The notes under the pieces were generated by a model that was not told the DNA's origin, ran no database searches, and saw nothing but the letters and a program-made list of their open reading frames with translations. A program made the translations under genes and the position numbers. This document shows positions 16,348 through 25,356 of a stretch of 64,000 nucleotides of DNA, piece after piece. Positions within the stretch are counted from its first letter, which is position 1. Every line of letters begins with the position of its first letter. The stretch is from Mesorhizobium sp. WSM3860 (GTDB taxonomy: Bacteria; Pseudomonadota; Alphaproteobacteria; Rhizobiales; Rhizobiaceae). The DNA lies in contig NZ_NSGF01000002.1 of assembly GCF_002294995.1 (NCBI RefSeq), positions 124,001 through 188,000 of the forward strand. Reading direction: 5' to 3'.

Positions 16348-17772
16348 ATGCGTTACGAACGGGACATGCGCGGTTACGGAGCCAATCCGCCGGACCCGAA
16401 ATGGCCCGGCGGCGCCTATGTCGCGGTGCAGTTCGTCGTCAATTACGAGGAAGGCGGCGAGAACTGCGTGCTGCACGGCGACAAGGCGTCCGAAGCTTTC
16501 CTGTCCGAGATCGTCGGCGCCGCGCCCTGGCTCGGCCAGCGCCACTGGAACATGGAATCGATCTACGAATACGGCGCCCGCGCCGGCTTCTGGCGGCTCT
16601 ACCGGCTGTTCACGGAAGCTGAGGTGCCGGTGACCTGCTACGGCGTCGCCACGGCGCTGGCACGCTCGCCCGACCAGGTCGCGGCGATGCAGGAAGCCGG
16701 CTGGGAGATCGCCTCGCACGGGCTGAAATGGATCGACTACCGCGACCATAGCGCGGAGGACGAGCGGCGCGACCTCGAAGAGACGATCCGGCTGCACTAT
16801 GAAGTGACCGGCGCGCGGCCGACCGGCTGGTACACCGGGCGCACTTCGGTCAACACGGTGCGACTCGTCGCCGAGGAAGGCGGCTTCGATTACGTCTCCG
16901 ACACCTATGACGACGAATTGCCCTACTGGTTCGACCGGGATGGTCTGGAGAAGCCGCAGCTCATCATCCCCTATACGCTCGACGCCAACGACATGCGCTT
17001 CGCCACGCCGCAGGGCTTCAATTCGGGCGACCAGTTCTTCGCCTATCTGAAGGACAGTTTCGACACGCTCTATGCCGAGGGCAAGGCGGGGCGGCCACGC
17101 ATGATGAATATCGGCCTGCATTGCCGGCTGGTCGGCCGTCCCGGCCGCGTGGCGGCGCTGAAGCGCTTCGTCGACTATGTGAAGTCGCATGACAAGGTCT
17201 GGCTGACCCGGCGCATCGATATCGCAAAACACTGGCGCGAGACGCATCCCTACCAAGCGCCGGCGCTGCGCCCGTCTCGGATGGAATTCGAGACATTCGT
17301 GCATGCCTTCGGCGGGGTGTTCGAGCATTCGCCCTGGATCGCCGAGCGCGCCTACGAACTGGAGCTCGGCCCGGCCCATGACAGCGCCGGCGGCCTGCAT
17401 AACGCGCTCTGCCGCGTCTTCCGCGCGGCGACCGAGGCCGAGCGGCTTTCCGTGCTCAACGCCCATCCCGACCTCGCCGGCAAGCTGGCGGCGGCCAAGC
17501 GGCTGACGCCGGAATCGGCCAAGGAACAGGCCTCCGCCGGGCTCGACGCGCTGACCGACAAGGAGCGCGAGCTGTTTTCGAAGCTCAACGCTGCCTACGT
17601 CACGACCTTCGGCTTTCCCTTCATCATCGCGGTCAAGGGCAAGACCAAGGACCAGATCCTGGCGGAGTTCGAGACGCGCATCGGCAACAGCCGCAGCAAT
17701 GAATTCGACACCGCGTGCAAACAAGTCGAGCGCATCGCGCTGCTTCGGCTGAAAGACATGCTTCCAAAATAG
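16348..17772 (+). CDS. puuE: Bifunctional allantoinase PuuE / OHCU decarboxylase UraD
   Basis: 474-residue fusion of two consecutive enzymes of urate breakdown. Residues 1-about 305 are a PuuE-type allantoinase of the polysaccharide deacetylase fold ('YVAVQFVVNYEEGGENCVLHGD', read in two parts; 'WEIASHGLKWIDYRDHS'; 'PTGWYTGRTSVNTVRLV'; 'MMNIGLHCRLVGRPGR'). Residues 312-474 are 2-oxo-4-hydroxy-4-carboxy-5-ureidoimidazoline decarboxylase ('FVHAFGGVFEHSPWIAERA', 'NAHPDLAGKLA' with catalytic H373, 'FGFPFIIAVKG'). So one polypeptide converts OHCU to S-allantoin and then to allantoate. ATG 16348 has GGCAGGAGCG upstream; in-frame codons before it have no homology. It opens the puuE-allE-allA unit. 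Confidence 0.94.
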   Translation: MRYERDMRGYGANPPDPKWPGGAYVAVQFVVNYEEGGENCVLHGDKASEAFLSEIVGAAPWLGQRHWNMESIYEYGARAGFWRLYRLFTEAEVPVTCYGVATALARSPDQVAAMQEAGWEIASHGLKWIDYRDHSAEDERRDLEETIRLHYEVTGARPTGWYTGRTSVNTVRLVAEEGGFDYVSDTYDDELPYWFDRDGLEKPQLIIPYTLDANDMRFATPQGFNSGDQFFAYLKDSFDTLYAEGKAGRPRMMNIGLHCRLVGRPGRVAALKRFVDYVKSHDKVWLTRRIDIAKHWRETHPYQAPALRPSRMEFETFVHAFGGVFEHSPWIAERAYELELGPAHDSAGGLHNALCRVFRAATEAERLSVLNAHPDLAGKLAAAKRLTPESAKEQASAGLDALTDKERELFSKLNAAYVTTFGFPFIIAVKGKTKDQILAEFETRIGNSRSNEFDTACKQVERIALLRLKDMLPK

Positions 17773-17782
17773 GCTTCAACAC

Positions 17783-18643
17783 ATGGACAGGATGAACATG
17801 GCCGAGCGAACCTATTACGCGCCGCATGGCGGCCATCCCGGTCAGCACGAGCTGTTGACCGGCCGCGCTGTCTTCACCGAAGCTTATGCGGTCATCCCCA
17901 AGGACGTGATGCAAGACATCGTCACCAGCCCGCTGCCGTTCTGGGACAAGACGAGGGCCTGGATCATCGCAAGGCCGCTTTCGGGCTTCGCCGAGACCTT
18001 TTCGCAGTACATCGTCGAGGTCCTGCCCGGCGGCGGCAGCGACCGGCCTGAGCTCGACCCCGAAGCCGAGGGCGTGCTGTTCGTGGTCGAGGGCGAGCTT
18101 ACGGTCTCGGTTGCCGGCAAGAACCATGTGCTTCGCCCAGGCGGCTTTGCCTTCCTGCCGCCGGCCAGCGGCTGGACAGCGCGCAACGAGAGCAGCGGTG
18201 CGGTCCGCTTCCACTGGGTCCGCAAGGCCTATGAGGCGGTCGACGGCCTCGACGTTCCGGAAGCCGTCTTCAGCAGCGACCAGGAGGTCGCGCCGAGTCC
18301 GATGCCCGGCACCGAGGGTCGCTGGGCGACAACGCGCTTCGTCGACCCGGCCGACATGCGCCACGACATGCACGTCACCATTGTCACGCTCAAACCCGGC
18401 GCGGTCATTCCCTTCGCCGAGACCCATGTCATGGAGCATGGGCTCTATGTACTCGAAGGCAAGGCAGTCTATCGCCTCAATCAGGACTGGGTCGAGGTCG
18501 AGGCCGGCGACTTCATGTGGCTGCGCGCCTTCTGCCCACAGGCCTGCTATGCCGGCGGTCCCGGAAATTTCCGCTACCTGCTCTACAAGGACGTCAACCG
18601 GCACGCCAAGCTTGGCGGCGCCCTTGGGGCTCGCGCGCGGTGA
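17783..18643 (+). CDS. allE: (S)-ureidoglycine aminohydrolase (bicupin)
   Basis: 286-residue bicupin of the AllE/YlbA family, which converts S-ureidoglycine to S-ureidoglycolate and ammonia and fixes the stereochemistry of this step. Two cupin barrels are visible: 'EAEGVLFVVEGELTVSVAGK' with 'LRPGGFAFLPPASGWTARNE', and 'VIPFAETHVMEHGLYVLEGK' with 'VEVEAGDFMWLRAFCPQACY'. The second barrel has the metal-binding E/H/H set (ETH...EHG). Start ATG 17783 or a nearby Met at 17792 or 17798. The stop overlaps the next gene's GTG by 4 bp. The preceding enzyme, allantoate amidohydrolase, is not encoded nearby. Confidence 0.92.
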   Translation: MDRMNMAERTYYAPHGGHPGQHELLTGRAVFTEAYAVIPKDVMQDIVTSPLPFWDKTRAWIIARPLSGFAETFSQYIVEVLPGGGSDRPELDPEAEGVLFVVEGELTVSVAGKNHVLRPGGFAFLPPASGWTARNESSGAVRFHWVRKAYEAVDGLDVPEAVFSSDQEVAPSPMPGTEGRWATTRFVDPADMRHDMHVTIVTLKPGAVIPFAETHVMEHGLYVLEGKAVYRLNQDWVEVEAGDFMWLRAFCPQACYAGGPGNFRYLLYKDVNRHAKLGGALGARAR

Positions 18644-19131
18644 CCCAAATCGTGGCCCAGCCGCTGACACGCAAGAACTTCGCGCCGTTTGGCGACGTCA
18701 TCGATATGGGCGGCGAGAACCGCTACCCGATCAATGGCGGCAAGGCGATGCGCTACCACGATCTCGCCACGGCGGAAGCCGTCGGGCCAAATGCGCGCGT
18801 GTTGATCTCCATGGTACGCGGCACCCCCTACGAGATGCCGTTGAAACTGACCATGGTCGAACGCCACCCGCTCGGCAGCCAGGCCTTCATTCCGCTGTCG
18901 CCGCGGCCCTTCCTGGTTGTCGTCTGCCATGACACTCAGGACGGCCCAGGCGAGCCGCACGCCTTCATCACCGCGCCTGGGCAGGGCATCAACTACCGGC
19001 GCAACCTCTGGCACGGCGTGCTGACGCCGATCGGCGAGGAACAGGATTTTCTCATCGTCGACCGCGGCGGCGACGGCTCCAATCTCGAAGAATTTTATTT
19101 CTCGCATCCCTACGAGATCCACCTCCCCTGA
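18640..19131 (+). CDS. allA: Ureidoglycolate lyase
   Basis: 163-residue AllA family protein that splits ureidoglycolate into glyoxylate and urea. Family segments are 'LTRKNFAPFGDVID' at the start, 'NGGKAMRYHDLA', 'MVERHPLGSQAFIPL', 'ITAPGQGINYRRNLWHGVLTP' (split; the conserved NYRxxxWHxPL-like core) and 'DFLIVDRGGDGSNLEEF'. I chose GTG 18640 because homology begins exactly there ('TQIVAQPLTRKNF') and it overlaps the allE stop by 4 bp (GTGA). Earlier in-frame ATGs lie deep inside allE. Last clear purine step in this unit; a deaminase gene follows after 10 bp. Confidence 0.93.
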   Translation: MTQIVAQPLTRKNFAPFGDVIDMGGENRYPINGGKAMRYHDLATAEAVGPNARVLISMVRGTPYEMPLKLTMVERHPLGSQAFIPLSPRPFLVVVCHDTQDGPGEPHAFITAPGQGINYRRNLWHGVLTPIGEEQDFLIVDRGGDGSNLEEFYFSHPYEIHLP

Positions 19132-19141
19132 AAGCTTACCC

Positions 19142-19735
19142 ATGGCCGACGTTTCGCTGATCGACCGCCTGCTCGACGTGATCGAGCACGACATCGTGCC
19201 GAAGACGGCGCAAGGCGTCGCCCATGGCAACAAGCTGTTTGGCGCCGCGATCCTACGGAAAGACGACCGCTCGCTGGTGCTGGCCGAAACCAACAACGAG
19301 ATCGAAAATCCGCTCTGGCATGGCGAGGTGCACTGCCTGAAGCGATTTTACGAAATGCCCAAGGCCGAGCGCGTCGACACCAAGGATGCACTGTTCCTGG
19401 CCACGCACGAGCCCTGCTCGCTCTGCCTGTCGGCGATCACTTGGACCGGCTTCGACAATTTCTACTACCTCTTCAGCCACGAGGACTCGCGCGACAGCTT
19501 CGCCATCCCGCATGACCTGAAGATCCTCAAAGAAGTCTTCACACTCGATCCCGGCGGCTACAACGCCGAGAACGCCTATTGGAAGAGCTTTTCCATATGC
19601 CGACTGGTGCGCGCTTTGCCCGAGGCGGAACGCAAGCGGCTGGAAGCGCGCATCCGCAAGATCTCCGCGCGCTACGACGAGCTCTCCGGCACATACCAGG
19701 CAAGCAAGGCCGAGAGCGACATTCCGCTGAACTGA
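19142..19735 (+). CDS. Nucleoside deaminase family protein (zinc-dependent CDA fold)
   Basis: 197-residue zinc deaminase of the cytidine/guanine deaminase-like superfamily. The catalytic motifs are 'HGEVHCLK' (H60, E62) and 'EPCSLCLSA' (C92, C95), the standard HxE...PCxxC set. The C-terminal half ('LKILKEVFTLDPGGYNAENAYW') is an extension not found in the short guanine deaminases, so the substrate is open. It starts 10 bp after allA in the same direction, suggesting a role with the purine/ureide genes; it could also belong to the following hydrolase and transporter cassette. Guanine deamination is already covered by GuaD. Confidence 0.82.
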   Translation: MADVSLIDRLLDVIEHDIVPKTAQGVAHGNKLFGAAILRKDDRSLVLAETNNEIENPLWHGEVHCLKRFYEMPKAERVDTKDALFLATHEPCSLCLSAITWTGFDNFYYLFSHEDSRDSFAIPHDLKILKEVFTLDPGGYNAENAYWKSFSICRLVRALPEAERKRLEARIRKISARYDELSGTYQASKAESDIPLN

Positions 19736-19818
19736 CGCTTTGAACTGACGCTTATTGACCAGCCGATTTCGCCGGCTGGCCCACGACGCCTCCCCGACGG
19801 TTCCATCATGTGCCTTGC

Positions 19819-21804
19819 ATGAAAACCGTCACTGAATTCCCCCGCAAGGTCATCGAATTTGCCGATATGGGCATCGTCATGCCGGATGGCTGCCGGCTGT
19901 CGGCGCGCATATGGATGCCTGAGGATGCCGCCGACAACCCGGTGCCGGCGATTCTCGAGCATTTGCCCTACCGCAAGCGCGACGGCACCATCTTCCGTGA
20001 TCAGCTGACGCATCCCTATTTCGCCGGACACGGCTATGCCTCGATCCGCGTCGACATGCGCGGCAACGGCGATTCCGAAGGGCTGATGGACGATGAGTAT
20101 TCCGAGCAGGAATTGCAGGACGCCTGCGACGTCATCGCCTGGGCGGCGGCGCAGCCCTGGTGCAACGGCAATGTCGGCATGATGGGCATATCCTGGGGCG
20201 GCTTCAACTGCCTGCAGGTCGCGGCAAAGCAGCCGCCGGCGCTGCAGGCGGTGATCAGCCTGTGCTCGACCGTCGACCGCTATGCCGACGACATCCATTA
20301 CAAGGGCGGCTGCCTGCTGCTCGAGAATTTCGGCTGGGCCTCGACGATGCTCTCCTACTCGTCGCGGCCGCCGGATCCGGAAATCGCCGGCGGCAACCGC
20401 TGGCGCGATCTGTGGCTCAGCCGGCTGGAGAACCAGCCTTTTCTCGCGCCGCTATGGCTCAGCCACCAGCATCGCGATGCCTACTGGAAGCGCGGCTCGA
20501 TCTGCGAGGACTTTTCGGCCGTTAAGGCGGCCGTCTTGTCGATCGGCGGTTGGCATGACGGCTACCGCAACACGATCTCCAATCTCGTTACCAACATCCA
20601 GGCGCCGGTGAAGGGCATCGTCGGCCCCTGGATCCACAAATATCCGCATTACGCGGCACCCAATCCGGCCATCGGCTTCCTGCAGGAGGCGCTGCGCTGG
20701 TGGGACCGCTGGCTGAAAGGCGCGGCGACCGGGGTCGAGGCCGACCCTGACTACCGCGCCTATGTCATGGACAGCGTGCGCCCGGCTCGCTGGCATCCCG
20801 AACGACCAGGCCGCTGGGTTGCGGAACAGCAATGGCCCTCGCCCAACATCAAAGTCAAGGCAACCGAGCTCATTCCCCAAGGCGCCAGGCCGGCAATCGT
20901 CGCCTCGCCGCAAAGTTGCGGGCTTGCCGGCGGCGAGTATTTTCCCTTCACCTTCGGTCCGGAATTGCCGGGCGACCAGCGCCCCGACGACGCGCTTTCG
21001 GTATGCTTCGACCAGGTCGAACTCGAGGAGGCGATCGATATCGTCGGCGCGCCGGAAGTCGAACTACGGGTTGCCGTGGACCGCCGCCAGGCCAACGTCG
21101 CAGTGCGTCTCTGCGACGTGCATCCGGACGGCGCCTCGGAGCTGATCTCCTATGGCGTGCTCAACCTCACCCATCGCAACTCGCACGAGTTCCCGGAAGC
21201 GCTGATGCCAGGCGAGACGGTTTCGGCACGCGTCGTGCTCGACCAGTGCGCCTATCGGGTGCCGGCCGGCCACCGGCTGCGGGTCGCCGTCTCGACCGCC
21301 TATTGGCCGATGATCTGGCCTTCGCCGGAGCCGGCGACGCTCGAACTGTCGGCCGCGACGCTCAAACTGCCGCTGCGCCCGCTGGCGACGGGCGACGAGG
21401 TCTCGTTCCCCGAACCGGAAGGGGCTATGCCCTGGGCGACCGAGACGATCAGGCCCACCAATTCCGAACGGCATATCGACCGCAACGAAAAGACCGGCAT
21501 CGTCACACTTTCCATAACGGACGATTTCGGCGAGGTGCGCGACCTGGAGCACGGGCTAGTCCACGGCAGCATGGTCAGGGAGACATGGGCGATCCATCCC
21601 GACGATCCGCTGTCGGCGACGGGCAGCACGCATTGGACGCAAACATTGTCGCGGAACGAATGGTCGGTGCGGACCGAGACCTTCGCCGAGATGCGGTCTG
21701 ACGCGCAAAACTTCATCCTCAGCGCCAGAATCGAGGCCTATGAGGGCGAAAAGCTGGTGTTCGAGCGCGACTTCAAACAGGCGATTCCTCGCGCTCTCGT
21801 GTGA
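19819..21804 (+). CDS. CocE/NonD family hydrolase
   Basis: 661-residue alpha/beta hydrolase of the X-Pro dipeptidyl-peptidase / cocaine esterase (CocE/NonD) family. N-terminal hydrolase domain: 'MPDGCRLSARIWMP', 'HLPYRKRDGT', 'SIRVDMRGNGDSEG', then the nucleophile elbow 'GMMGISWGGFNCLQ' (Ser in GxSWGG) and 'IGGWHDGYRNT'. From about residue 390 comes the jelly-roll PepX_C domain ('VELRVAVDRRQANVAVRLCDV', read in two parts, and 'YRVPAGHRLRVAVSTAYWP'). No signal peptide, so it acts in the cytoplasm on an imported ester, amide or peptide. ATG 19819 is preferred; GTG 19810 adds three residues. Its genes-in-line ABC importer suggests uptake-then-hydrolysis. Confidence 0.85.
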   Translation: MKTVTEFPRKVIEFADMGIVMPDGCRLSARIWMPEDAADNPVPAILEHLPYRKRDGTIFRDQLTHPYFAGHGYASIRVDMRGNGDSEGLMDDEYSEQELQDACDVIAWAAAQPWCNGNVGMMGISWGGFNCLQVAAKQPPALQAVISLCSTVDRYADDIHYKGGCLLLENFGWASTMLSYSSRPPDPEIAGGNRWRDLWLSRLENQPFLAPLWLSHQHRDAYWKRGSICEDFSAVKAAVLSIGGWHDGYRNTISNLVTNIQAPVKGIVGPWIHKYPHYAAPNPAIGFLQEALRWWDRWLKGAATGVEADPDYRAYVMDSVRPARWHPERPGRWVAEQQWPSPNIKVKATELIPQGARPAIVASPQSCGLAGGEYFPFTFGPELPGDQRPDDALSVCFDQVELEEAIDIVGAPEVELRVAVDRRQANVAVRLCDVHPDGASELISYGVLNLTHRNSHEFPEALMPGETVSARVVLDQCAYRVPAGHRLRVAVSTAYWPMIWPSPEPATLELSAATLKLPLRPLATGDEVSFPEPEGAMPWATETIRPTNSERHIDRNEKTGIVTLSITDDFGEVRDLEHGLVHGSMVRETWAIHPDDPLSATGSTHWTQTLSRNEWSVRTETFAEMRSDAQNFILSARIEAYEGEKLVFERDFKQAIPRALV

Positions 21805-21953
21805 GAGCTGACAAGATTGGTCCAAATGCGACGCGCCATTTACGCCACGGCATGTCGCATTCGGTCTTGCTTACAGCTTTCCGTTGCGCTCATTATCCCT
21901 CACAAGAACAAGAACCGACCACATGGTCGTACCATCAGAGTGAGGAACCCATA

Positions 21954-23540
21954 ATGACAAACGAACTCGACTATCTCAGCCGGCGCGTCGCTGCCGGAAA
22001 GCTAAGCCGCCGCGACTTCCTTGGCCGCGCCGCCGCGCTCGGCGTCACCGCGCCCTTCGCCAACTCGCTGCTTTCGAGCGCCGCCCGGGCTGCCGGCCCC
22101 GTCAAGGGCGGCACGTTGAAGGCCGGCCTGGTCGGCGGTGAATCCACCAACAGCCTCGACCCGGCGCTGATGATGACCCAGGTGCCCTTCGCCTTCGGCA
22201 AGTGCTGGGGCGAAATGATCGTCGAGCTGTCGCCCGACGGCAAGCTCGAGAACCGCATCGCCGAGGAAATCGGCTCTTCGGACGACGCCAAGGTCTGGAC
22301 GCTGAAGATCCGCGACGGCATCGAATTCCACAACGGCAAGACGGTGACCGCCCAGGACGTGGCAGCCACGCTCGAGCGCCATTCGGACGAGAAGTCGAAG
22401 TCCGGCGCGCTCGGCTACATGAAGGGCATCGAGACCATCAAGGCCAACGGCAAGGAAGTGGTGCTGACCCTGAAGGAAGCCAACGCCGACCTTCCCTATC
22501 TGCTCAGCGACTATCACCTGATCGTCCAGCCGAATGGCGGCAAGGACAAACCCGATGCCGGCATCAGCGCCGGCCCTTACAAGGTCAAGGTCAACGAGCC
22601 CGGCGTGCGTCATGTCGGCGAACGCTTCGCCAACTACTGGCAGGGCGACAAGATGGGCCATGCCGATCAGGTCGAAGTCGTCGTCATCAACGACGCGACG
22701 GCGCGCACGGCGGCCCTGCAGGGCGGTCAGGTCAACATGATCAACCGCGTCGAGCCGAAGATCGTCGACCTGATCAAGCGCGTGAAGGGCGTCACCATCC
22801 GCAACCACTCCGGTCCCGGCCACTACGTGTTCATCATGCATTGCAACACGGCGCCGTTCGACAACAACGACCTCAGGATGGCGCTGAAGCTGGCGATCAA
22901 CCGCGAAGAGATGCTGAACAAGGTGCTGCGCGGCTACGGCTCGCTCGGCAACGACTTCCCGATCAACGCCTCCTACCCGCTGTTCACCGAGATCGAGCAG
23001 CGCAAATACGATCCCGACAAGGCCAAGTTCCACTACAAGAAGTCGGGTCACGACGGCGCCGTGCTGCTCAGGACGTCGGACGTCGCATTCCCCGGCGCCG
23101 TCGATGCCGCGCAGCTCTATCAGCAGAGCGCGGCCAAGGCCGGCATCAAGCTGGAAATCAAGCGCGAGCCCGGCGACGGCTACTGGAACGAAGTCTGGAA
23201 CAAGCAGCCCTTCTGCGCTTCCTATTGGGGCGGCCGCTCGACGCAAGACCAAATGTACTCGACCGCCTACCTGTCGAGCGCCGACTGGAACGACACGCGG
23301 TTCAAGCGGCCAGACTTCGACAAGATGGTGCTGGCGGCGCGCGCCGAGCTCGACGAGGCCAAGCGCAAGCAGATGTATCATGACATGGCTGTGATGGTAC
23401 GTGACGAGGGCGGCTTGATCCTGCCAATGTTCAACCAGTTCATCGACGCAACTGGTCCCAAGGTCGGTGGTTGGGTGGACGATCCGCATCAGGAGCTGAT
23501 GAACGGCTACGCCCTGTCGAAGTGCTGGCTGGAAGCCTAA
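21954..23540 (+). CDS. ABC transporter substrate-binding protein (peptide/opine type), Tat-exported
   Basis: 528-residue family 5 extracellular solute-binding protein (DppA/OppA-like). The N-terminus has a twin-arginine signal, 'KLSRRDFLGRAAALGVTAPF', with cleavage likely after 'AARA'. Family 5 features include 'SLDPALMMTQVPFAFGKCWGEMIVEL' (in two parts), 'WTLKIRDGIEFHNGKTVTAQDV' (the strongest family block) and 'NDLRMALKLAINREEML'. ATG 21954 is preceded by GAGGAA at good spacing; the 149-bp gap after the hydrolase gene could hold a promoter. Ligand unknown: family 5 proteins bind peptides, nickel, opines or other amides. Tat export implies folding before export. Confidence 0.92.
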   Translation: MTNELDYLSRRVAAGKLSRRDFLGRAAALGVTAPFANSLLSSAARAAGPVKGGTLKAGLVGGESTNSLDPALMMTQVPFAFGKCWGEMIVELSPDGKLENRIAEEIGSSDDAKVWTLKIRDGIEFHNGKTVTAQDVAATLERHSDEKSKSGALGYMKGIETIKANGKEVVLTLKEANADLPYLLSDYHLIVQPNGGKDKPDAGISAGPYKVKVNEPGVRHVGERFANYWQGDKMGHADQVEVVVINDATARTAALQGGQVNMINRVEPKIVDLIKRVKGVTIRNHSGPGHYVFIMHCNTAPFDNNDLRMALKLAINREEMLNKVLRGYGSLGNDFPINASYPLFTEIEQRKYDPDKAKFHYKKSGHDGAVLLRTSDVAFPGAVDAAQLYQQSAAKAGIKLEIKREPGDGYWNEVWNKQPFCASYWGGRSTQDQMYSTAYLSSADWNDTRFKRPDFDKMVLAARAELDEAKRKQMYHDMAVMVRDEGGLILPMFNQFIDATGPKVGGWVDDPHQELMNGYALSKCWLEA

Positions 23541-23557
23541 GGTCCGGCCTTGCGGAG

Positions 23558-24517
23558 ATGTCCTCACCCGTCGTGAAACTGGTGGCCCAGCGCGTTGCGC
23601 TGGGCATCCTCCTTCTGCTGGCCGTTTCGGTCCTGATCTTCGCCGGCACCCAGATCCTGCCCGGCGACGTCGCCCAAGCCATCCTCGGACAATCGGCGAC
23701 TCCGGAGTCGCTCGCCAATCTGCGCGAACAGCTCGGGCTCAATCAGCCTGCCTATATCCGCTACTTCCACTGGCTGGGCGGCGTGCTCACCGGCGATCTC
23801 GGCACCGCAATGTCGAGCGGCCAGGACATAGCGACATCGATCAAGGAACGGCTGTGGAATACATTGTTCCTGGCCTTCTGGGCGGCAATCGTGGCCATTC
23901 CGCTGGCGATCACGCTTGGCCTGATCGCGGTGCGCTACCGCAATGGCTGGGTCGACAAGATGATCTCCGGCGTGGCGCTCGCCTCGACCTCGTTCCCGGA
24001 ATTCTTCATCGGCTACCTGCTGGTCTTCTACTTCGCCGTCCAGCATCAATGGTTCCCCGCAATCTCGACCGTCTATGCTGGAATGTCGTTAGGCGAGCGG
24101 TTGCAGGCGATCGCGCTGCCGGCGGCGGCGCTGACGCTGGTGGTGCTGGCCCACATGATGCGCATGACGCGAGCGGCGATCCTCAACGTCATGCAATCGG
24201 CCTATGTCGAGACGGCGGAGCTGAAGGGGCTCTCGGCTTTCGCGGTCATCCGCAAGCATGCCTTCCCGAACGCGATCGCGCCGATCATCAATGTCGTCAT
24301 GCTGAATCTCGCCTATCTCGTGGTCGGCGTCGTCGTGGTCGAGGTGATTTTCGTTTATCCGGGCATGGGGCAATATCTCGTCGACCATGTCACCAAGCGC
24401 GACGTTCCCGTCGTCCAGGCGGTCGGCCTGATCTTTGCGGCCGTCTATATCGCCCTCAACATCATCGCGGACATTGCGGCGATCGTCGCCAATCCGCGGC
24501 TCAGGCATCCGAAGTAG
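23558..24517 (+). CDS. ABC transporter permease (DppB type)
   Basis: 319-residue inner-membrane permease of a peptide/nickel-type importer. The N-terminal 'VKLVAQRVALGILLLLAVSVLIF' helix (read in halves), 'PGDVAQAILGQSATPE' and 'LREQLGLNQPAYIRYFHWL' are typical of the DppB branch. The EAA loop that contacts the ATPase is 'YVETAELKGLSAFAVIRKHAFPNAIAP' around residue 225. About six membrane segments. Start ATG 23558 follows GCGGAG; upstream in-frame codons overlap the 3' end of the binding-protein gene. It is spaced 17 bp from that gene and 11 bp from the next permease. Confidence 0.92.
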   Translation: MSSPVVKLVAQRVALGILLLLAVSVLIFAGTQILPGDVAQAILGQSATPESLANLREQLGLNQPAYIRYFHWLGGVLTGDLGTAMSSGQDIATSIKERLWNTLFLAFWAAIVAIPLAITLGLIAVRYRNGWVDKMISGVALASTSFPEFFIGYLLVFYFAVQHQWFPAISTVYAGMSLGERLQAIALPAAALTLVVLAHMMRMTRAAILNVMQSAYVETAELKGLSAFAVIRKHAFPNAIAPIINVVMLNLAYLVVGVVVVEVIFVYPGMGQYLVDHVTKRDVPVVQAVGLIFAAVYIALNIIADIAAIVANPRLRHPK

Positions 24518-24528
24518 GGGGCGCCGTT

Positions 24529-25356
24529 ATGCTCGATATCAGACGCACTCCTGTCGCGGCGCTGATCGGCATTGTGCTGACGACGCTGTTCGTGCTGGCG
24601 GCGGTCTTGGCGCCATGGATCGCCCCGCACGGCAATGCCGAGATCGTCAGCGACGTCCCTTGGGAACCGATGTCATCGGTGCATCTGCTAGGCACCGACA
24701 ATCTCGGCCGCGATCTCTTGTCCCGCATGATCTATGGCGCCCGCATCACACTGTTCATCGCCGTGCTGGCCACGGCGCTGTCCTTTTCGCTCGGCGCCAT
24801 TCTGGGCTTTTCGGCGGCGGTGTTCGGCGGCTGGTTCGACACGATGCTGTCGCGCCTCGTCGACCTGCTGATGTCGATCCCGACGCTGATCATGGGCCTC
24901 GTCGTCCTGTCGGTGCTGCCATCCAACCTGGTGACGCTGATCCTGGTGATGGGCATCCTCGATTCGACCCGTGTTTACCGCTTGTCGCGCGCGGTGGCGG
25001 TCGACATCAACGTCATGGACTATGTCGAGGCCGCCAAACTGCGCGGCGAAGGCAGCGGCTGGATCATCTTCCGCGAGATCCTGCCCAATGCGCTGTCGCC
25101 CCTGGTCTCCGAGCTCGGCCTGCGCTTCATCTACGCCGTGCTTTTCCTGTCGACGCTTTCCTTCCTCGGCCTCGGCGTGCAGCCGCCGGACGCCGACTGG
25201 GGCGGCATGGTGAAGGAGAACAAGGACGGCATCGTCTTCGGCATCCCGGCGGCGCTCATCCCGGCGGCGGCGATCGCGGCGCTGGCGATCTCGGTCAATC
25301 TTGTCGCCGACTGGGTGCTCAACCGCACGACCAGCCTGAAGGGAGGGCGCGGGTGA
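24529..25356 (+). CDS. ABC transporter permease (DppC type)
   Basis: 275-residue second permease of the importer. DppC marks are 'LLGTDNLGRDLLSRMIYGAR' immediately after the first helix, the EAA loop 'YVEAAKLRGEGSGWIIFREI' followed by 'LPNALSPLV', and the C-terminal 'STLSFLGLGVQPPDADWGGM'. Five to six membrane segments. ATG 24529. Its TGA overlaps the ATG of the ATPase gene (TGATG), so the membrane and ATP-binding parts are translationally coupled. Confidence 0.92.
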   Translation: MLDIRRTPVAALIGIVLTTLFVLAAVLAPWIAPHGNAEIVSDVPWEPMSSVHLLGTDNLGRDLLSRMIYGARITLFIAVLATALSFSLGAILGFSAAVFGGWFDTMLSRLVDLLMSIPTLIMGLVVLSVLPSNLVTLILVMGILDSTRVYRLSRAVAVDINVMDYVEAAKLRGEGSGWIIFREILPNALSPLVSELGLRFIYAVLFLSTLSFLGLGVQPPDADWGGMVKENKDGIVFGIPAALIPAAAIAALAISVNLVADWVLNRTTSLKGGRG

